Assembly (NCBI GenBank): GCA_021155905.1
Contig: JAJNBG010000026.1
Location: 1-51,675 of the forward strand
Source: Bacteroidota bacterium
GTDB taxonomy: Bacteria; Bacteroidota; Bacteroidia; B-17B0; Aurantibacillaceae
Direction of reading: 5' to 3'
Length of the DNA: 51,675 nt
Every line of letters starts with the position of its first letter. Positions within the stretch are counted from its first letter, which is position 1. The translations under genes and the position numbers were made by a program. This document shows, in pieces, positions 25,881-35,231 of the stretch. Below the pieces are notes generated by a model. It was not told the origin of the DNA and made no database searches. It saw only the letters and a list, made by a program, of their open reading frames with translations.

Positions 25881-26750
25881 GTGCAAAAAAGTAATCCTAA
25901 AAAACCGATCGTCAAAAGACAATCGCAGCCTCACCCGGGTATGGAATACAAAATGGATCCATTACCTGAATTCGATGATGGCACCTCCGGGAACAATAAA
26001 CTCTTCAACAAAAAATGTGTGATCACCGGCGGAGATAGTGGCATCGGACGGGCTGTAGCCATCGCCTTTGCAAAACATGGCGCAGATGTGGCCATCATGC
26101 ATCTGAAAAGTGAAACAAAAGACGCATCATATACCGCTAATTACATACGTGAAAAATTCAAACGAAAATGCCTGACCGTTGCGGCGGATATCTCCAAAGA
26201 AGACCAATGTAAAAAAGCCATAGAGAAAATTGTTAAAGAATTCAAACAAATAGACGTGCTGGTAAATAATGCGGCAGTACACTACCCTGCCGAAGACATT
26301 TCAAAAATAAAAACGGCTAATCTGATTAAAACATTTTCGGTAAATATTTACGCTATGTTTTGGATCACACAGGCTGCACTCAGATACATGAAAAAAGGAA
26401 GTAGTATCATTAATACCAGTTCGGTAACCGCTTATCGTGGTAGTCCGGAGTTATTAGATTACAGTGCTACTAAAGGAGCTATTGTTTCTTTTACCAGGAG
26501 CTTATCTGCCAGCTTGATGAAAAAAGGAATTCGTGTGAATGGTGTAGCACCGGGACCCGTTTGGACACCTTTAATCCCTGGAAGTTTTCCACCCAAAAAA
26601 GTTTCTGAATTCGGAACGGATTCTCCCATGAAACGTCCGGCTCAAACAGAAGAATTGTCGCCCGCCTATGTTTTTCTGGCCAGTAAAGATGCCAGCTATA
26701 TGTCAGGCCAGTTCATTCATGTAAATGGGGGAGAAATTGTGAACGGATAA
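25881..26750 (+). CDS. SDR-family oxidoreductase, general-stress type
   Basis: A 289-aa short-chain dehydrogenase. A Lys/Pro-rich extension of about 42 residues (QPHPGMEYKMDPLPE) precedes the Rossmann fold, as in the Bacillus GSP39/YhxC-type branch. The cofactor motif is TGGDSGIG (49-56), the structural motif NNAA follows VLV near 137, and the catalytic triad is in NTSSV and DYSATKGA. The C-terminal MSGQFIHVNGGE is typical. Substrate unknown; NAD(P)H-linked aldehyde or ketone reduction is likely. Starts at GTG directly after the DUF6496 gene and ends before a bidirectional terminator. Confidence 0.88.
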   Translation: MQKSNPKKPIVKRQSQPHPGMEYKMDPLPEFDDGTSGNNKLFNKKCVITGGDSGIGRAVAIAFAKHGADVAIMHLKSETKDASYTANYIREKFKRKCLTVAADISKEDQCKKAIEKIVKEFKQIDVLVNNAAVHYPAEDISKIKTANLIKTFSVNIYAMFWITQAALRYMKKGSSIINTSSVTAYRGSPELLDYSATKGAIVSFTRSLSASLMKKGIRVNGVAPGPVWTPLIPGSFPPKKVSEFGTDSPMKRPAQTEELSPAYVFLASKDASYMSGQFIHVNGGEIVNG

Positions 26751-26800
26751 ACAAGTCTAAGCCCCCACTCCGTTGTCAATAAAAAAATAACAAGCAAAAA

Positions 26801-26831
26801 AAAGATCCGTACTTTTCAGGTACGGATCTTT
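26801..26831. terminator. Bidirectional terminator
   Basis: Twelve-base perfect arms AAAGATCCGTAC (26801-26812) and GTACGGATCTTT (26820-26831) around a seven-base loop, between convergent SDR and PEBP genes. Confidence 0.9.
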
Positions 26832-26875
26832 ATTGCTATAATAATGAGAGGGATCACACTACTATCGCAAATTTC

Positions 26876-27337
26876 TTATTCCGGCTTTCGATATAAACCT
26901 ACTAACTCTCCTGCGCCTAAAATATGTTTATCCATTTCCCATAGCAAGTCTTCCTTGTCCGTATTAAACCCGAGATCAAGTTCTGTGTCAAGAGCATACA
27001 CTTTAAAATGATAATGGTGAGTATTTCCTGGAGGCGGACAAGGTCCATAATATCTCGTTTCATGTTTGCTGTTTTTTCCAACCGCTCCTAAAATTGTATT
27101 TTTCTCTATCACTTCTGTTTTCGGGATATTCCATACAACCCAGTGAACATATGTGCCATAAGGAGCGTCCGGGTCATCCATAATAATGGCTAAACTTTTT
27201 GTTTCATTAGGTAAATTACCAATTCTTAATTCGGGGCTAAAATTTTCTCCGTCACAGGTATACTCTCTGGGGATAACTCCATTACTGTCAAAAGCCGGAC
27301 TGGTTATCGTCAACAACGCATTTAATACAATCTCCAT
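26876..27337 (-). CDS. YbhB/YbcL (PEBP, Raf-kinase-inhibitor-like) protein
   Basis: A 153-aa phosphatidylethanolamine-binding-protein-like protein. The two family motifs are present: DPDAPYGTYVHWVVWNIP near residues 51-68 and YYGPCPPPGNTHHYHFKVYALD near 95-116, which form the anion-binding pocket. No signal peptide, so cytoplasmic. Bacterial members are small ligand-binding proteins with no settled role. The gene lies 35 bp downstream of hsp20 on the same strand and is probably co-transcribed with it. Confidence 0.9.
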   Translation of the reverse strand: MEIVLNALLTITSPAFDSNGVIPREYTCDGENFSPELRIGNLPNETKSLAIIMDDPDAPYGTYVHWVVWNIPKTEVIEKNTILGAVGKNSKHETRYYGPCPPPGNTHHYHFKVYALDTELDLGFNTDKEDLLWEMDKHILGAGELVGLYRKPE

Positions 27338-27372
27338 GATAAAAAAATTAAAAAGTTAATTCTAAAAAAAAA

Positions 27373-27822
27373 TTACGCGACTTCGATTGCCTTTTTGGCT
27401 TTTTTCGTTGTAATTTCTTTTTTAGGGATTGTAACATGAAGCATACCGTTGTCATATTTCGCCACTATCTTTTCTTCCGAAGTGTTTTCAGGAAGCGGAA
27501 ACCGGCGTGAGAAACTGCTGTATGAAAATTCCCTTCTCCAGTAGTTTTCTTTTTCGTCTTTGTCTTCTTCCTGCTTTTCGCTGGAAATGATCAGATCACC
27601 GTTTTCAACTTCAACTTTAAAATCTTCGCGTTTTAGGCCGGGTGCGGAAAGATCAATTCGAAACTCCTTTTCGTTTTCTGAAACGTTAGCGGGAGGCATC
27701 TTCATTGCATTTCCGAAATCATCCATGTCCATGAATTCAGGAATCATAAATTTATTGTTAAAAAAGGTATCCGCGAGCGAAGGAAATAATCCATTTCCAT
27801 TTCTTTTCTTAATAAGTGTCAT
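27373..27822 (-). CDS. Hsp20/alpha-crystallin small heat-shock protein
   Basis: A 149-aa holdase chaperone. The alpha-crystallin domain covers about residues 45-140, with the motifs FRIDLSAPGLKREDFKVE, RREFSYSSFSRRFPLPE and the terminal strand YDNGMLHVTIPK (the GxLxxxxPK signature). The C-terminal tail is short and basic (KKAKKAIEVA). ATG 27822 (MTLIKKRNGNGLFPS) is the usual N-terminus; an upstream in-frame ATG at 27897 would add 25 residues (MLCICNSY...) that are not part of the family. First gene of a probable operon with the PEBP gene. Confidence 0.92.
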   Translation of the reverse strand: MTLIKKRNGNGLFPSLADTFFNNKFMIPEFMDMDDFGNAMKMPPANVSENEKEFRIDLSAPGLKREDFKVEVENGDLIISSEKQEEDKDEKENYWRREFSYSSFSRRFPLPENTSEEKIVAKYDNGMLHVTIPKKEITTKKAKKAIEVA

Positions 27823-28046
27823 TTGATTAATCTTTAAATGGTTGTTAAACTTAAAAATTGTTTGCGGGGCCTGGTATGAGTTACAAATACAGAGCAAAGA
27901 TCATAAATACCAGTGCGTAACTCATTATACTATTTTTAGAATAGATTACATTTTTATACCCTTGATCGAAAAGGATATGTGTTAATCGAATCAAAACAAC
28001 AAATAATCGATAAAAGGCTTTACTGAAAACAAAACTGTGTATGGTC

Positions 28047-30674
28047 TCAGGCTACATTCACCAGTTGATCCATATTCTTTTGAATCCTGGTCACCGTTTC
28101 AAGTGTTTCTTTCACTTCATCGGCAGTTATGAAAATAAAACAGTCTTTCGAAGCGTGGTCAATCGCATATTGAATAGCTTGTGTCTCATCGCTGATCACC
28201 TTTACCGGTATGTCTTTCTTAGCTCTCTTAATGCCTTCCATGATCTGTTCCGTGATCTGATCATTAGTACGGCCCCGGCCGTCTTTATCATGTTTTACAA
28301 TCAGCTCATCAAACATTTGTGCTGCATATAATCCGATGTTTTGAATATCGCTGTCCCTTCTGTCACCTGTCGCAGATATCACACCGATTTTTGCGGAAGC
28401 ATTAACGCTCTGTATATATTTTTTCAATTCGATATAACCGCCCTCATTGTGAACATAATCTACCATTACATTGAAACGGTTAAATGCGAACAGGTTCATT
28501 CGGCCAGGCGTAAGCTCCGGAGAAGGAATAAATGTTTTTAAGGCATCGACAATTTGTGCTGTCGAAAATTTGCTGATAAACGCAGCGAGGATTGCCGGCA
28601 AAATGTTTTTAATCATGCATTCCGCTTTGCCCGAAAAAGTCAATGGCACATCTTCAACTTTCATGATCCTGGTTTTCCATCCGGCGTCGCAAATCACAAA
28701 ATAACCATCGTCAATGATAGCGGTCAATCCACCGTTTGAGCAATGTCTTTTAATTCTGCTGCTATTTGAATCCATACTAAATAAGGCGATACGACAATCA
28801 AGATCGCGACGCATGGCGTATACCAAATCATCGTCTGCATTCAATATAGCATAGCCATCGCTAACCGTTGTCTGAGGTACCACTGCTTTTACATTGGCCA
28901 GGTCCACGAGCGTTCTTAGGCCATCAAGCCCGATATGATCCTCAGAGATGTTGGTAACAATGCTGATATTGCATTTATCAAAACCAAGCCCGGATCGCAT
29001 AATTCCACCACGAGCACACTCCAGTACGGCGAAATCCACCGCAGGATCTCTCAATACAGTCTGTGCACTTGAAGGCCCGCTGCAATCTCCATAGTAAACC
29101 ATATGATGATCGATAAAAATTCCATCCGTTGTCGTGAAACCAACAAGATGTCCGGCATGTTTTGCCAGGTGTGCAACCAATCGGGTAGTGGTAGTTTTTC
29201 CGTTGGTACCCGTTACTGCTACTACAGGAATTCGTGAAGGTGCATTGTTCGGATATAACATATCTATGACCGGGGCTGCAACATTTCTTGCAAGACCATT
29301 GGAGGGAGACAGGTGCATTCTGAATCCCGGACCCGCATTGACTTCAAGAATGGTTCCCCCGTTTTCACTGATTGGTGTTTCGATGCTCTCAGCCATCACG
29401 TCAATGCCACAAATATCGAGGTTCATTAAACGGGCCACACGTTCTGCCATAAATACATTATCAGGATGTACCAGATCGGTTACGTCGGTCGCTGTCCCTC
29501 CGGAACTAATGTTGGCCGTACTTTTTAAAAATAATATTTCTCCTGCCGGGAGAACGGAGTCCAGGCTCAGCTTTCTCTCCTCAAGAATTTCCTCCGTACC
29601 TTTATCAATCTTAATTTTTGTGAGATTTTTTTCATGTCCCTCACCTCTTCTCGGATCACTGTTCACTTCATCCACTAATTGCTGAATGGTAGAATTACCA
29701 TCGCCTGTCACCATTGCCGGAGTTCGTTTTGCAACAGCCACAAGTTTAAAGTTAACCAATAAAAAACGGAAATCGGTTCCCTGTATGTACTGTTCAATGA
29801 TTACATCTTCTGATACAGTTTGTGCATATCGAAAAGCAGTTAAAGCCTGTTCGTATGTTTGAATGCGTGCAGTGATACCTCTGCCATGATTACCATCAAT
29901 AGGTTTTGCAACCAGGGGAAATCCAATCTCATCAATCGCTTCCCTTAAATGTTTTTCCCTGTAAATCACAGTTCCTTTTGGCACCGGAATATATTCCCTG
30001 CTCAACAGGCGTTTTGTCTTTTCTTTGTCAGAAGCCATATTTACCGCCATGTTGCTTGTGGTTGAAGCCACCGATGTGCAGACAAGTTTCTGACGATTAC
30101 CCTGCCCCAACATCAACATGGAATTATTATTCATCCGGGTATATGGAATATCTCTTTTCTCTGCTTCCCGAATTAATGACAAAGACGTTGGTCCATATTG
30201 CTCACGGCTATAAATTTTCCTCAATTCTTTAATATCCTCTTCAATATCATATTGATCTCCGGCAACTAATTTTTCTGCAATGCGGCAAGCCGCCTGGGCA
30301 GCATAAATTCCGGCATTTTCAATAACATATGAAAATACGATATGATAAACACCTGCTACATCTGTAGACCGGGTTCTTCCGAAACCGCAGTCCATTCCTG
30401 CTAAAGTCTGCAATTCCAGAGCAATGTGTTCAATCACGTGGCCAAGCCATGTGCCTTCCTGCACCCTTTGGAGAAATCCGCCCTCTTTGCCCTCCGAACA
30501 ATGATGGTCATATAGGGTCGGCATTAATGTTTCCAACGCGTTTGCGAATCCATGAATTTTATTGGTAGGAAAATTTTCATACTTGCCCAGGTCCAGTTTT
30601 ATGTAAATGAGCTTTGTTCTATAAACGGACCATACATTCGGGCCACGCATAACTCTGATTTTAAGAATTTCCAT
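28047..30674 (-). CDS. cphA: Cyanophycin synthetase
   Basis: CphA polymerises aspartate and arginine with ATP into multi-L-arginyl-poly-L-aspartate, an intracellular nitrogen store. The 875-aa length is standard. An N-terminal domain (VMRGPNVWSVYRTKL, GTWLGHVIEHIALELQ) is followed by an ATP-grasp domain (KPIDGNHGRGIT near residue 247, VNAGPGFRMH near 445) for the aspartate step. A Mur-ligase-like domain follows (P-loop GTNGKTTTT near 490; CARGGIMRSGLGFDKC; SEDHIG) for arginine addition. All motifs are intact. No cyanophycinase or dipeptidase gene is within the window. It sits among stress genes rather than amino-acid genes. Confidence 0.93.
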   Translation of the reverse strand: MEILKIRVMRGPNVWSVYRTKLIYIKLDLGKYENFPTNKIHGFANALETLMPTLYDHHCSEGKEGGFLQRVQEGTWLGHVIEHIALELQTLAGMDCGFGRTRSTDVAGVYHIVFSYVIENAGIYAAQAACRIAEKLVAGDQYDIEEDIKELRKIYSREQYGPTSLSLIREAEKRDIPYTRMNNNSMLMLGQGNRQKLVCTSVASTTSNMAVNMASDKEKTKRLLSREYIPVPKGTVIYREKHLREAIDEIGFPLVAKPIDGNHGRGITARIQTYEQALTAFRYAQTVSEDVIIEQYIQGTDFRFLLVNFKLVAVAKRTPAMVTGDGNSTIQQLVDEVNSDPRRGEGHEKNLTKIKIDKGTEEILEERKLSLDSVLPAGEILFLKSTANISSGGTATDVTDLVHPDNVFMAERVARLMNLDICGIDVMAESIETPISENGGTILEVNAGPGFRMHLSPSNGLARNVAAPVIDMLYPNNAPSRIPVVAVTGTNGKTTTTRLVAHLAKHAGHLVGFTTTDGIFIDHHMVYYGDCSGPSSAQTVLRDPAVDFAVLECARGGIMRSGLGFDKCNISIVTNISEDHIGLDGLRTLVDLANVKAVVPQTTVSDGYAILNADDDLVYAMRRDLDCRIALFSMDSNSSRIKRHCSNGGLTAIIDDGYFVICDAGWKTRIMKVEDVPLTFSGKAECMIKNILPAILAAFISKFSTAQIVDALKTFIPSPELTPGRMNLFAFNRFNVMVDYVHNEGGYIELKKYIQSVNASAKIGVISATGDRRDSDIQNIGLYAAQMFDELIVKHDKDGRGRTNDQITEQIMEGIKRAKKDIPVKVISDETQAIQYAIDHASKDCFIFITADEVKETLETVTRIQKNMDQLVNVA

Positions 30675-31055
30675 AAGTCGGTTTTGAGGATTTGAGTATG
30701 CTATACTATTTTTATGTTGTTAAAGTGTTTCATGTAATAATATCGGCTTGTCAGATTCTGCCTGGTCTTGGTACGAGACCGGTTCGCCACATTTGCAATT
30801 GTCCTTTCCGGCTCATAAGTTGTAAGATTACCCATATTCACAAAGTTGCCTCAGGAGGGCTGAATTTTTATTACATCAATCACCTTTTTGCTTGCATTAA
30901 TAACATCAGAGGAAGTATCCTTGGAACTATGCAATCTATTTTGAATTTATTGTAAGACATATTTTTATCATGACCACATCTTTGTATTTAACTCAAAGGA
31001 ATCAATATTTTGAGAGAATTAACTACAAGGGGATTAGCTATTAACAACAGAAATC
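30675..31055. other. Intergenic region, no supported gene
   Basis: 381 bp between divergent cphA and a small plus-strand gene. It contains a short inverted repeat (GGTCT/AGACC near 30765-30781), CACATTTGCAA at 30788-30798 and a TAnnTTTG-like CATCTTTG at 30977-30984 that could start the downstream transcript. A frame at 30692-30955 looks non-coding. Confidence 0.5.
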
Positions 31056-31220
31056 ATGAGGAGAATATTGATAAAAAACAATAACGAGGAAGGGCCTAAA
31101 TTTATAAGGAAAGAATACCAGCCAGGATTATTATCCTACCAGGAAGCCAAGACAGAATGGGGAAAGAAAAAACGAAAAGTCACCTGGAACCTGAGTCCAA
31201 AAAAATTAAAAAACAGTTAG
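31056..31220 (+). CDS. Small basic protein (54 aa), function unknown
   Basis: ATG 31056 to TAG 31220 encodes 54 residues rich in Lys, Glu and Asn with two tryptophans (RRILIKNNNEEGPKF ... EAKTEWGKKKRKVTWNLSPK). No signal peptide or cysteine. It ends 10 bp before the 228-aa gene and shares its strand, which supports a two-gene operon. Codon use resembles neighbouring genes. No family is recognised. Confidence 0.5.
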   Translation: MRRILIKNNNEEGPKFIRKEYQPGLLSYQEAKTEWGKKKRKVTWNLSPKKLKNS

Positions 31221-31230
31221 CAAACAGGTA

Positions 31231-31917
31231 ATGGAGAGTAAGGTAAATCGTATTGTCCCAAAACAAAAAAAAGGAAGTCATACCGGTGCCAGAACGACAT
31301 TAAAAGCAGGTAATCGAGAAAAGGCCATTGAAATATTTGAACTAGCCAAACAACGGTTACTGAATATAAACGCGTGGCAAAGTATAAGTGGAAAAGGAAG
31401 TGCCGAATTTAAACTCACCGATAAATCCGGCAATCTGCTAAGATTTAAAAAACCCAGAATAGGTAACCTAATCCGGATTAAATTGATGGCGCCTGAAAAT
31501 AAATCCGGCAGCGGCTATGACTGGGTAAGAATAGAAGCTTTCAAGCATACAAAAGATCTTTTGAAGGATGAGGAGCAATATGGTTTCAGAGTTAGGCCCG
31601 TACAAAATCCGTTTGAAAAAAACGACGAGAGTGCTCATTTTTATACATCAGCTGCCAGCAGTACTTTTTTATTAACAAGACAAGGGTCTGTTTTATCAGC
31701 CATGGAGATTGGAAGGAATGAAATTCCAAACAGCCATCCGGACTCATTTCTAAATAAAGTGCGTAACGTGATCGTAGCTATTGCAGCCATGGCGGGACTG
31801 GCACATCCGCAGTGGAAAAATTTAGTAACTGGTATACTGAAAGGTTCAAAAGAAAAACCGACTGCCTCCCAGGATAACACACGGAAGTCTATTCGGCATA
31901 AAACAAAAAATAAATAA
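31231..31917 (+). CDS. Conserved hypothetical protein (228 aa)
   Basis: A basic, soluble 228-aa protein. The N-terminal tail is Lys-rich; about residues 25-150 form a compact alpha/beta region (GNREKAIEIFELAKQRLLN, KLTDKSGNLLRFKKPRIGNLIRIKL, GYDWVRIEAFKH), and residues 140-205 contain AASSTFLLTRQGSVLSAMEIGRN and a hydrophobic helix (VIVAIAAMAGLAHPQWKNL). The C-terminus is again basic. I do not recognise a function. It converges on the CinA gene with only 5 bp between stop codons and follows the 54-aa gene closely. Confidence 0.6.
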   Translation: MESKVNRIVPKQKKGSHTGARTTLKAGNREKAIEIFELAKQRLLNINAWQSISGKGSAEFKLTDKSGNLLRFKKPRIGNLIRIKLMAPENKSGSGYDWVRIEAFKHTKDLLKDEEQYGFRVRPVQNPFEKNDESAHFYTSAASSTFLLTRQGSVLSAMEIGRNEIPNSHPDSFLNKVRNVIVAIAAMAGLAHPQWKNLVTGILKGSKEKPTASQDNTRKSIRHKTKNK

Positions 31918-31922
31918 ATTCT

Positions 31923-32396
31923 TTATTCCGTTAGCTTCAGAATGAAACGGTAGAGTTCCTCACAGGCCTTTTCCCTGATCTGTAAAGGTGTTCCACGAAA
32001 TATTTTTCTAAGATGATGAATTTTCTTTTTATAGAACACAGCGAAAAAAACGGTGCCAACGGGCTTGTTCTTCGTTTCACTTCCTCCCGAAGAAGCAAGG
32101 CCGGTGAGAGCGGCACAGATATCCGCATTAATCAAACTATGAAGGTGTTGAGCTAAGGCCGATGTAACTTGTGGCGATTCGCAGCTATATTTATTGATCG
32201 TTCTTTCGCTAATTCCTAATACGCCGCTCTTTACTTCAGCTGTATAACAAATAACCGAACCTTTTAATACATCAGCCGTTCCTTTAAAGTTTGATAATTT
32301 TTGGGTTGCTAATCCACAGGTGATGCTTTCAGCCAGGGCCAATGTCAATTTTTTTTCCTTTAACGTTTTGATCAATCTATTGGCTACAATCATCAT
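31923..32396 (-). CDS. CinA-family protein (nicotinamide-nucleotide amidase type)
   Basis: A 157-aa protein corresponding to the C-terminal CinA domain (PncC), which deamidates NMN to NaMN in pyridine nucleotide recycling. Conserved features are LALAESITCGL near residue 17 (family form ESxTGG), VLKGSVICYTAEVKSGVLG, and the catalytic-region GLASSGGSETKNKPVGTVF. The change of the usual T-G-G to T-C-G after ES is unusual and may alter activity. The N-terminal molybdopterin-like domain of full CinA is absent. Adjacent ATGs at 32396 and 32393 are equivalent starts. Confidence 0.85.
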   Translation of the reverse strand: MMIVANRLIKTLKEKKLTLALAESITCGLATQKLSNFKGTADVLKGSVICYTAEVKSGVLGISERTINKYSCESPQVTSALAQHLHSLINADICAALTGLASSGGSETKNKPVGTVFFAVFYKKKIHHLRKIFRGTPLQIREKACEELYRFILKLTE

Positions 32397-32608
32397 GGGT
32401 GCAAAAATCTATTCAAAATCCGTTTTCCTTAAAAATGGCATAAGGCGCTGCCAAAGCAGTTACACACTCTTTGCAAAGTATTGTAAAAATATATTTTCAG
32501 ACAATCATTTTTTTACAATATTCCATCTGATTACTATAACATAAAAACGGAACCGGATTGTGACTTTTGAGTATAACCATTCCTTAGGGATATATAAAAC
32601 TCACTCTT

Positions 32609-32788
32609 ATGAAAACCAGAACTTTATGCAGTGCTTTATTATTTATTTTTGCTATGGCCTTACAAAGCTGCGCTGTTGTTGAAGGTATATTTAAAGCAGG
32701 AGCTGCTACCGGCGTAATAGCAGTTGTTATTGTTATCGCACTTATCATATTTGTCATCACCAGATTCAGAGGAAATAACAGGCCTTAA
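32609..32788 (+). CDS. Small lipoprotein with a C-terminal membrane span (59 aa)
   Basis: ATG 32609 to TAA 32788. The signal sequence has a lipobox-like LQSC at residues 18-21, so it may be lipidated at C21; this is followed by AVVEGIFKAGAATG and a strong hydrophobic segment (VIAVVIVIALIIFVITRF) with a basic end. Small proteins of this layout, beginning CAVVEGIFKAG, are recurrent in Bacteroidota. A -7-like GACTTTTG at 32562-32569 lies upstream. Function unknown; ends before a terminator shared with catalase. Confidence 0.65.
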   Translation: MKTRTLCSALLFIFAMALQSCAVVEGIFKAGAATGVIAVVIVIALIIFVITRFRGNNRP

Positions 32789-32837
32789 GCCACATAGCCA
32801 ATCCTTTCGTTTTTATTCTCTCAGCGCACACATCAGA

Positions 32838-32876
32838 TAAAACTCTGTACACTTATTAAAGTGTACAGAGTTTTTT
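32838..32876. terminator. Bidirectional terminator between small lipoprotein and katE
   Basis: Fourteen paired bases AACTCTGTACACTT (32841-32854) with AAGTGTACAGAGTT (32859-32872) around a four-base loop, A tract before and T tract after. Confidence 0.92.
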
Positions 32877-32886
32877 AATTTAAAAA

Positions 32887-35046
32887 TCATGCGGGCACCT
32901 TTCGTTCCGTTTCCCTTTCCCACGCACGATGATTGGCTATTGCCCTTATAAATTCTTTTTCAAGGGAACTATTCTTAGGTGAAAAAGTAATGATTCCACT
33001 TTCGCCGGTATCTTTTTTATTAACACCAATATATGATATTCTCAGTACATCAACTCCTTCATTGTCTGCAGCAATTGCCTTACAGTGTTTATAGGCTTCG
33101 TTAATAAAATGAATTGCATCAGCATTTGCTTTCAAATCTTCTGTGCTGGCTTTACCTGCCGGGATAAACACTGCGTCAAAACAAACCGAAGCTGATGTCA
33201 AATAACTTTCATCCACGGGAAAATTTTTACCGGATGCACTTTTAACATTTCCTAAAGCAGGCGCGATGATTTTTACCACGGCACCTGCTGCTTCCAGCGC
33301 TTTTTTCATTCGGGTCAAAGAAACATCATTGAAGCCTGGAGCAGTTAAAAAAGCAACCTGTCTTGTCTGAATTGTATTCTTAATTGTTGTTTCCATGCTC
33401 AGAGCGTTAGAAACCTCTACGGACGACTTTACTTTTTTTGACTGATAATCTTTGGGATTCGCATCCGCGGGTACGCTGTGATTAATTGGCTGTTCCGGAG
33501 TCATCGCTTTTAGACCGAGGCACTTCGCTACATCCTCTGCTAACACCTTGTCTATCTGTGTTAAAATATTCACCATACGCTGTCTGATTTCCACTGACTT
33601 TACTTTTCCAAGTTCAAAGCGAAGTGCATTGGTAAGATGTTTTTTTTCATAGAGACTTTGACTGTTATAAAATAATGTTGCCTGCCCAAAATGGTCCAGG
33701 AAACTTTTGCTTCTGTTTCGAATCTTTTTAGAATCTATCCGTTCAAAGAAAGAAGCGAACCCTGACTTTTTCAGCATGGCCTGAAATGGACATCCACCAC
33801 CAAGGCTATTGGGTTCATAACTGGTATTTCCTTTATTTATCATTTGACGCATGTGGCCATCACGCTGGTTATTATGAATTGGCACTATCGGCCGGTTGAT
33901 AGGGATCTCGTGAAAGTTCGGGCTTCCTAAACGCGAGAGCTGCGTATCCGTATATGAAAATAAACGTCCCTGCAATAAAGGATCATTTGTAAAATCAATA
34001 CCAGGCACCAGATGTCCCGGATGGAAAGCAACCTGCTCGGTTTCTGCAAAAAAATTGTCCGGATTTCGGTTTAAAGTCATTTTACCAATGATCTGTACAG
34101 GAACTAATTCCTCCGGAATTAACTTGGTTGGGTCCAGTAAATCAAATTCAAACTTATGTTCATCTTTTTCATCAATCAACTGAACTCCTAGCTCCCATTG
34201 CGGGAAATTTCCGCTGTCAATCGCATTCCATAAATCACGGCGATGAAAGTCCGGATCTTTTCCTGAAAGATTTTGCGCTTCATCCCACGCTAACGAATGT
34301 ACACCCAAAAGTGGCTTCCAATGAAACTTTACAAAATGTGATTTACCCTGTTCATTGATGAAACGAAATGTATGTACACCAAAACCTTCCATCATCCGGT
34401 AACTTCTTGGAATGGCACGGTCACTCATGAGCCACATAATCATATGCGCTGACTCCGGCATTAAAGAAATAAAATCCCAGAATGTATCATGTGCAGAAGC
34501 AGCCTGGGGCATTTCATTGTTAGGTTCAGGCTTTACAGCATGGATGAGGTCAGGGAATTTCATTGCATCCTGTATAAAAAACACAGGCATATTATTTCCC
34601 ACGAGATCATAATTGCCTTCCTGGGTATAGAATTTCACAGAAAAGCCACGCACATCTCTTGCAAGGTCAGTTGAACCTCTTGATCCGGCGACAGTAGAAA
34701 ATCTCACAAATACGGGAGTGACCTGTTTAGTGTCATTTAAAAATCCAGCTTTTGTATATTTTCCCATTGGCTTATACAGCTCAAAAAAACCGTGTGCCGC
34801 TGAACCCCTTGCATGAACTATGCGTTCAGGAATACGTTCATGATCAAAATGAGTAATCTTTTCGCGCATGATAAAATCTTCCAACAACGATGGACCGCGG
34901 TCTCCGGCTTTTAAAGTATTCTGATTATCATTAACCGGAAGGCCCTGGTTCGTAGTTAAAAACTGATCCGCTGAATATTCGGTATGTTGCTCTAGATCCT
35001 TAATCTTTTGAGTTTCATTCTTACTATTTGTTTTTCTTTTTGTCAT
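32887..35046 (-). CDS. katE: Large-subunit catalase (HPII type)
   Basis: A clade 2 haem catalase of 719 aa that dismutates hydrogen peroxide. The active-site histidine is H78 (ERIVHARGSAAHG); the distal asparagine is in DLVGNNMPVFF; the haem-ligating tyrosine is in RLFSYTDTQLSRLG near residue 350. Residues from about 560 form the extra C-terminal flavodoxin/class I glutamine-amidotransferase-like domain (VAFLTAPGFNDVSLTRMKKAL) that defines the large subunit type. Cytoplasmic. Transcribed divergently from the gene at 35319 across a 272-bp region; part of the stress-gene island. Confidence 0.95.
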   Translation of the reverse strand: MTKRKTNSKNETQKIKDLEQHTEYSADQFLTTNQGLPVNDNQNTLKAGDRGPSLLEDFIMREKITHFDHERIPERIVHARGSAAHGFFELYKPMGKYTKAGFLNDTKQVTPVFVRFSTVAGSRGSTDLARDVRGFSVKFYTQEGNYDLVGNNMPVFFIQDAMKFPDLIHAVKPEPNNEMPQAASAHDTFWDFISLMPESAHMIMWLMSDRAIPRSYRMMEGFGVHTFRFINEQGKSHFVKFHWKPLLGVHSLAWDEAQNLSGKDPDFHRRDLWNAIDSGNFPQWELGVQLIDEKDEHKFEFDLLDPTKLIPEELVPVQIIGKMTLNRNPDNFFAETEQVAFHPGHLVPGIDFTNDPLLQGRLFSYTDTQLSRLGSPNFHEIPINRPIVPIHNNQRDGHMRQMINKGNTSYEPNSLGGGCPFQAMLKKSGFASFFERIDSKKIRNRSKSFLDHFGQATLFYNSQSLYEKKHLTNALRFELGKVKSVEIRQRMVNILTQIDKVLAEDVAKCLGLKAMTPEQPINHSVPADANPKDYQSKKVKSSVEVSNALSMETTIKNTIQTRQVAFLTAPGFNDVSLTRMKKALEAAGAVVKIIAPALGNVKSASGKNFPVDESYLTSASVCFDAVFIPAGKASTEDLKANADAIHFINEAYKHCKAIAADNEGVDVLRISYIGVNKKDTGESGIITFSPKNSSLEKEFIRAIANHRAWERETERKVPA

Positions 35047-35231
35047 GTTGATTATAATTTATATGAGTTACTATTTACTTACGCATAAAATATTACATTC
35101 TTTAAAAGCAAAGAAAGCAAATGTCGGCACGCACATCATAAAAAGTTTTACATCTATCACTACTTTTCTTGTAATTATTTCAACAGACATTCAATTCTCT
35201 AAAACATTCTCCTAAAATCATACAATCAAAT

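Noticed and set aside
30760..30835. Possible tRNA or structured RNA around GGTCT...AGACCGGTTCG
   Set aside because: The hairpin does not extend into a cloverleaf on either strand, and no conserved anticodon loop is present.
30692..30955. 87-aa plus-strand frame
   Set aside because: Composition is not protein-like, with mixed cysteines and short hydrophobic runs. It overlaps the predicted cphA upstream region and has no plausible promoter.
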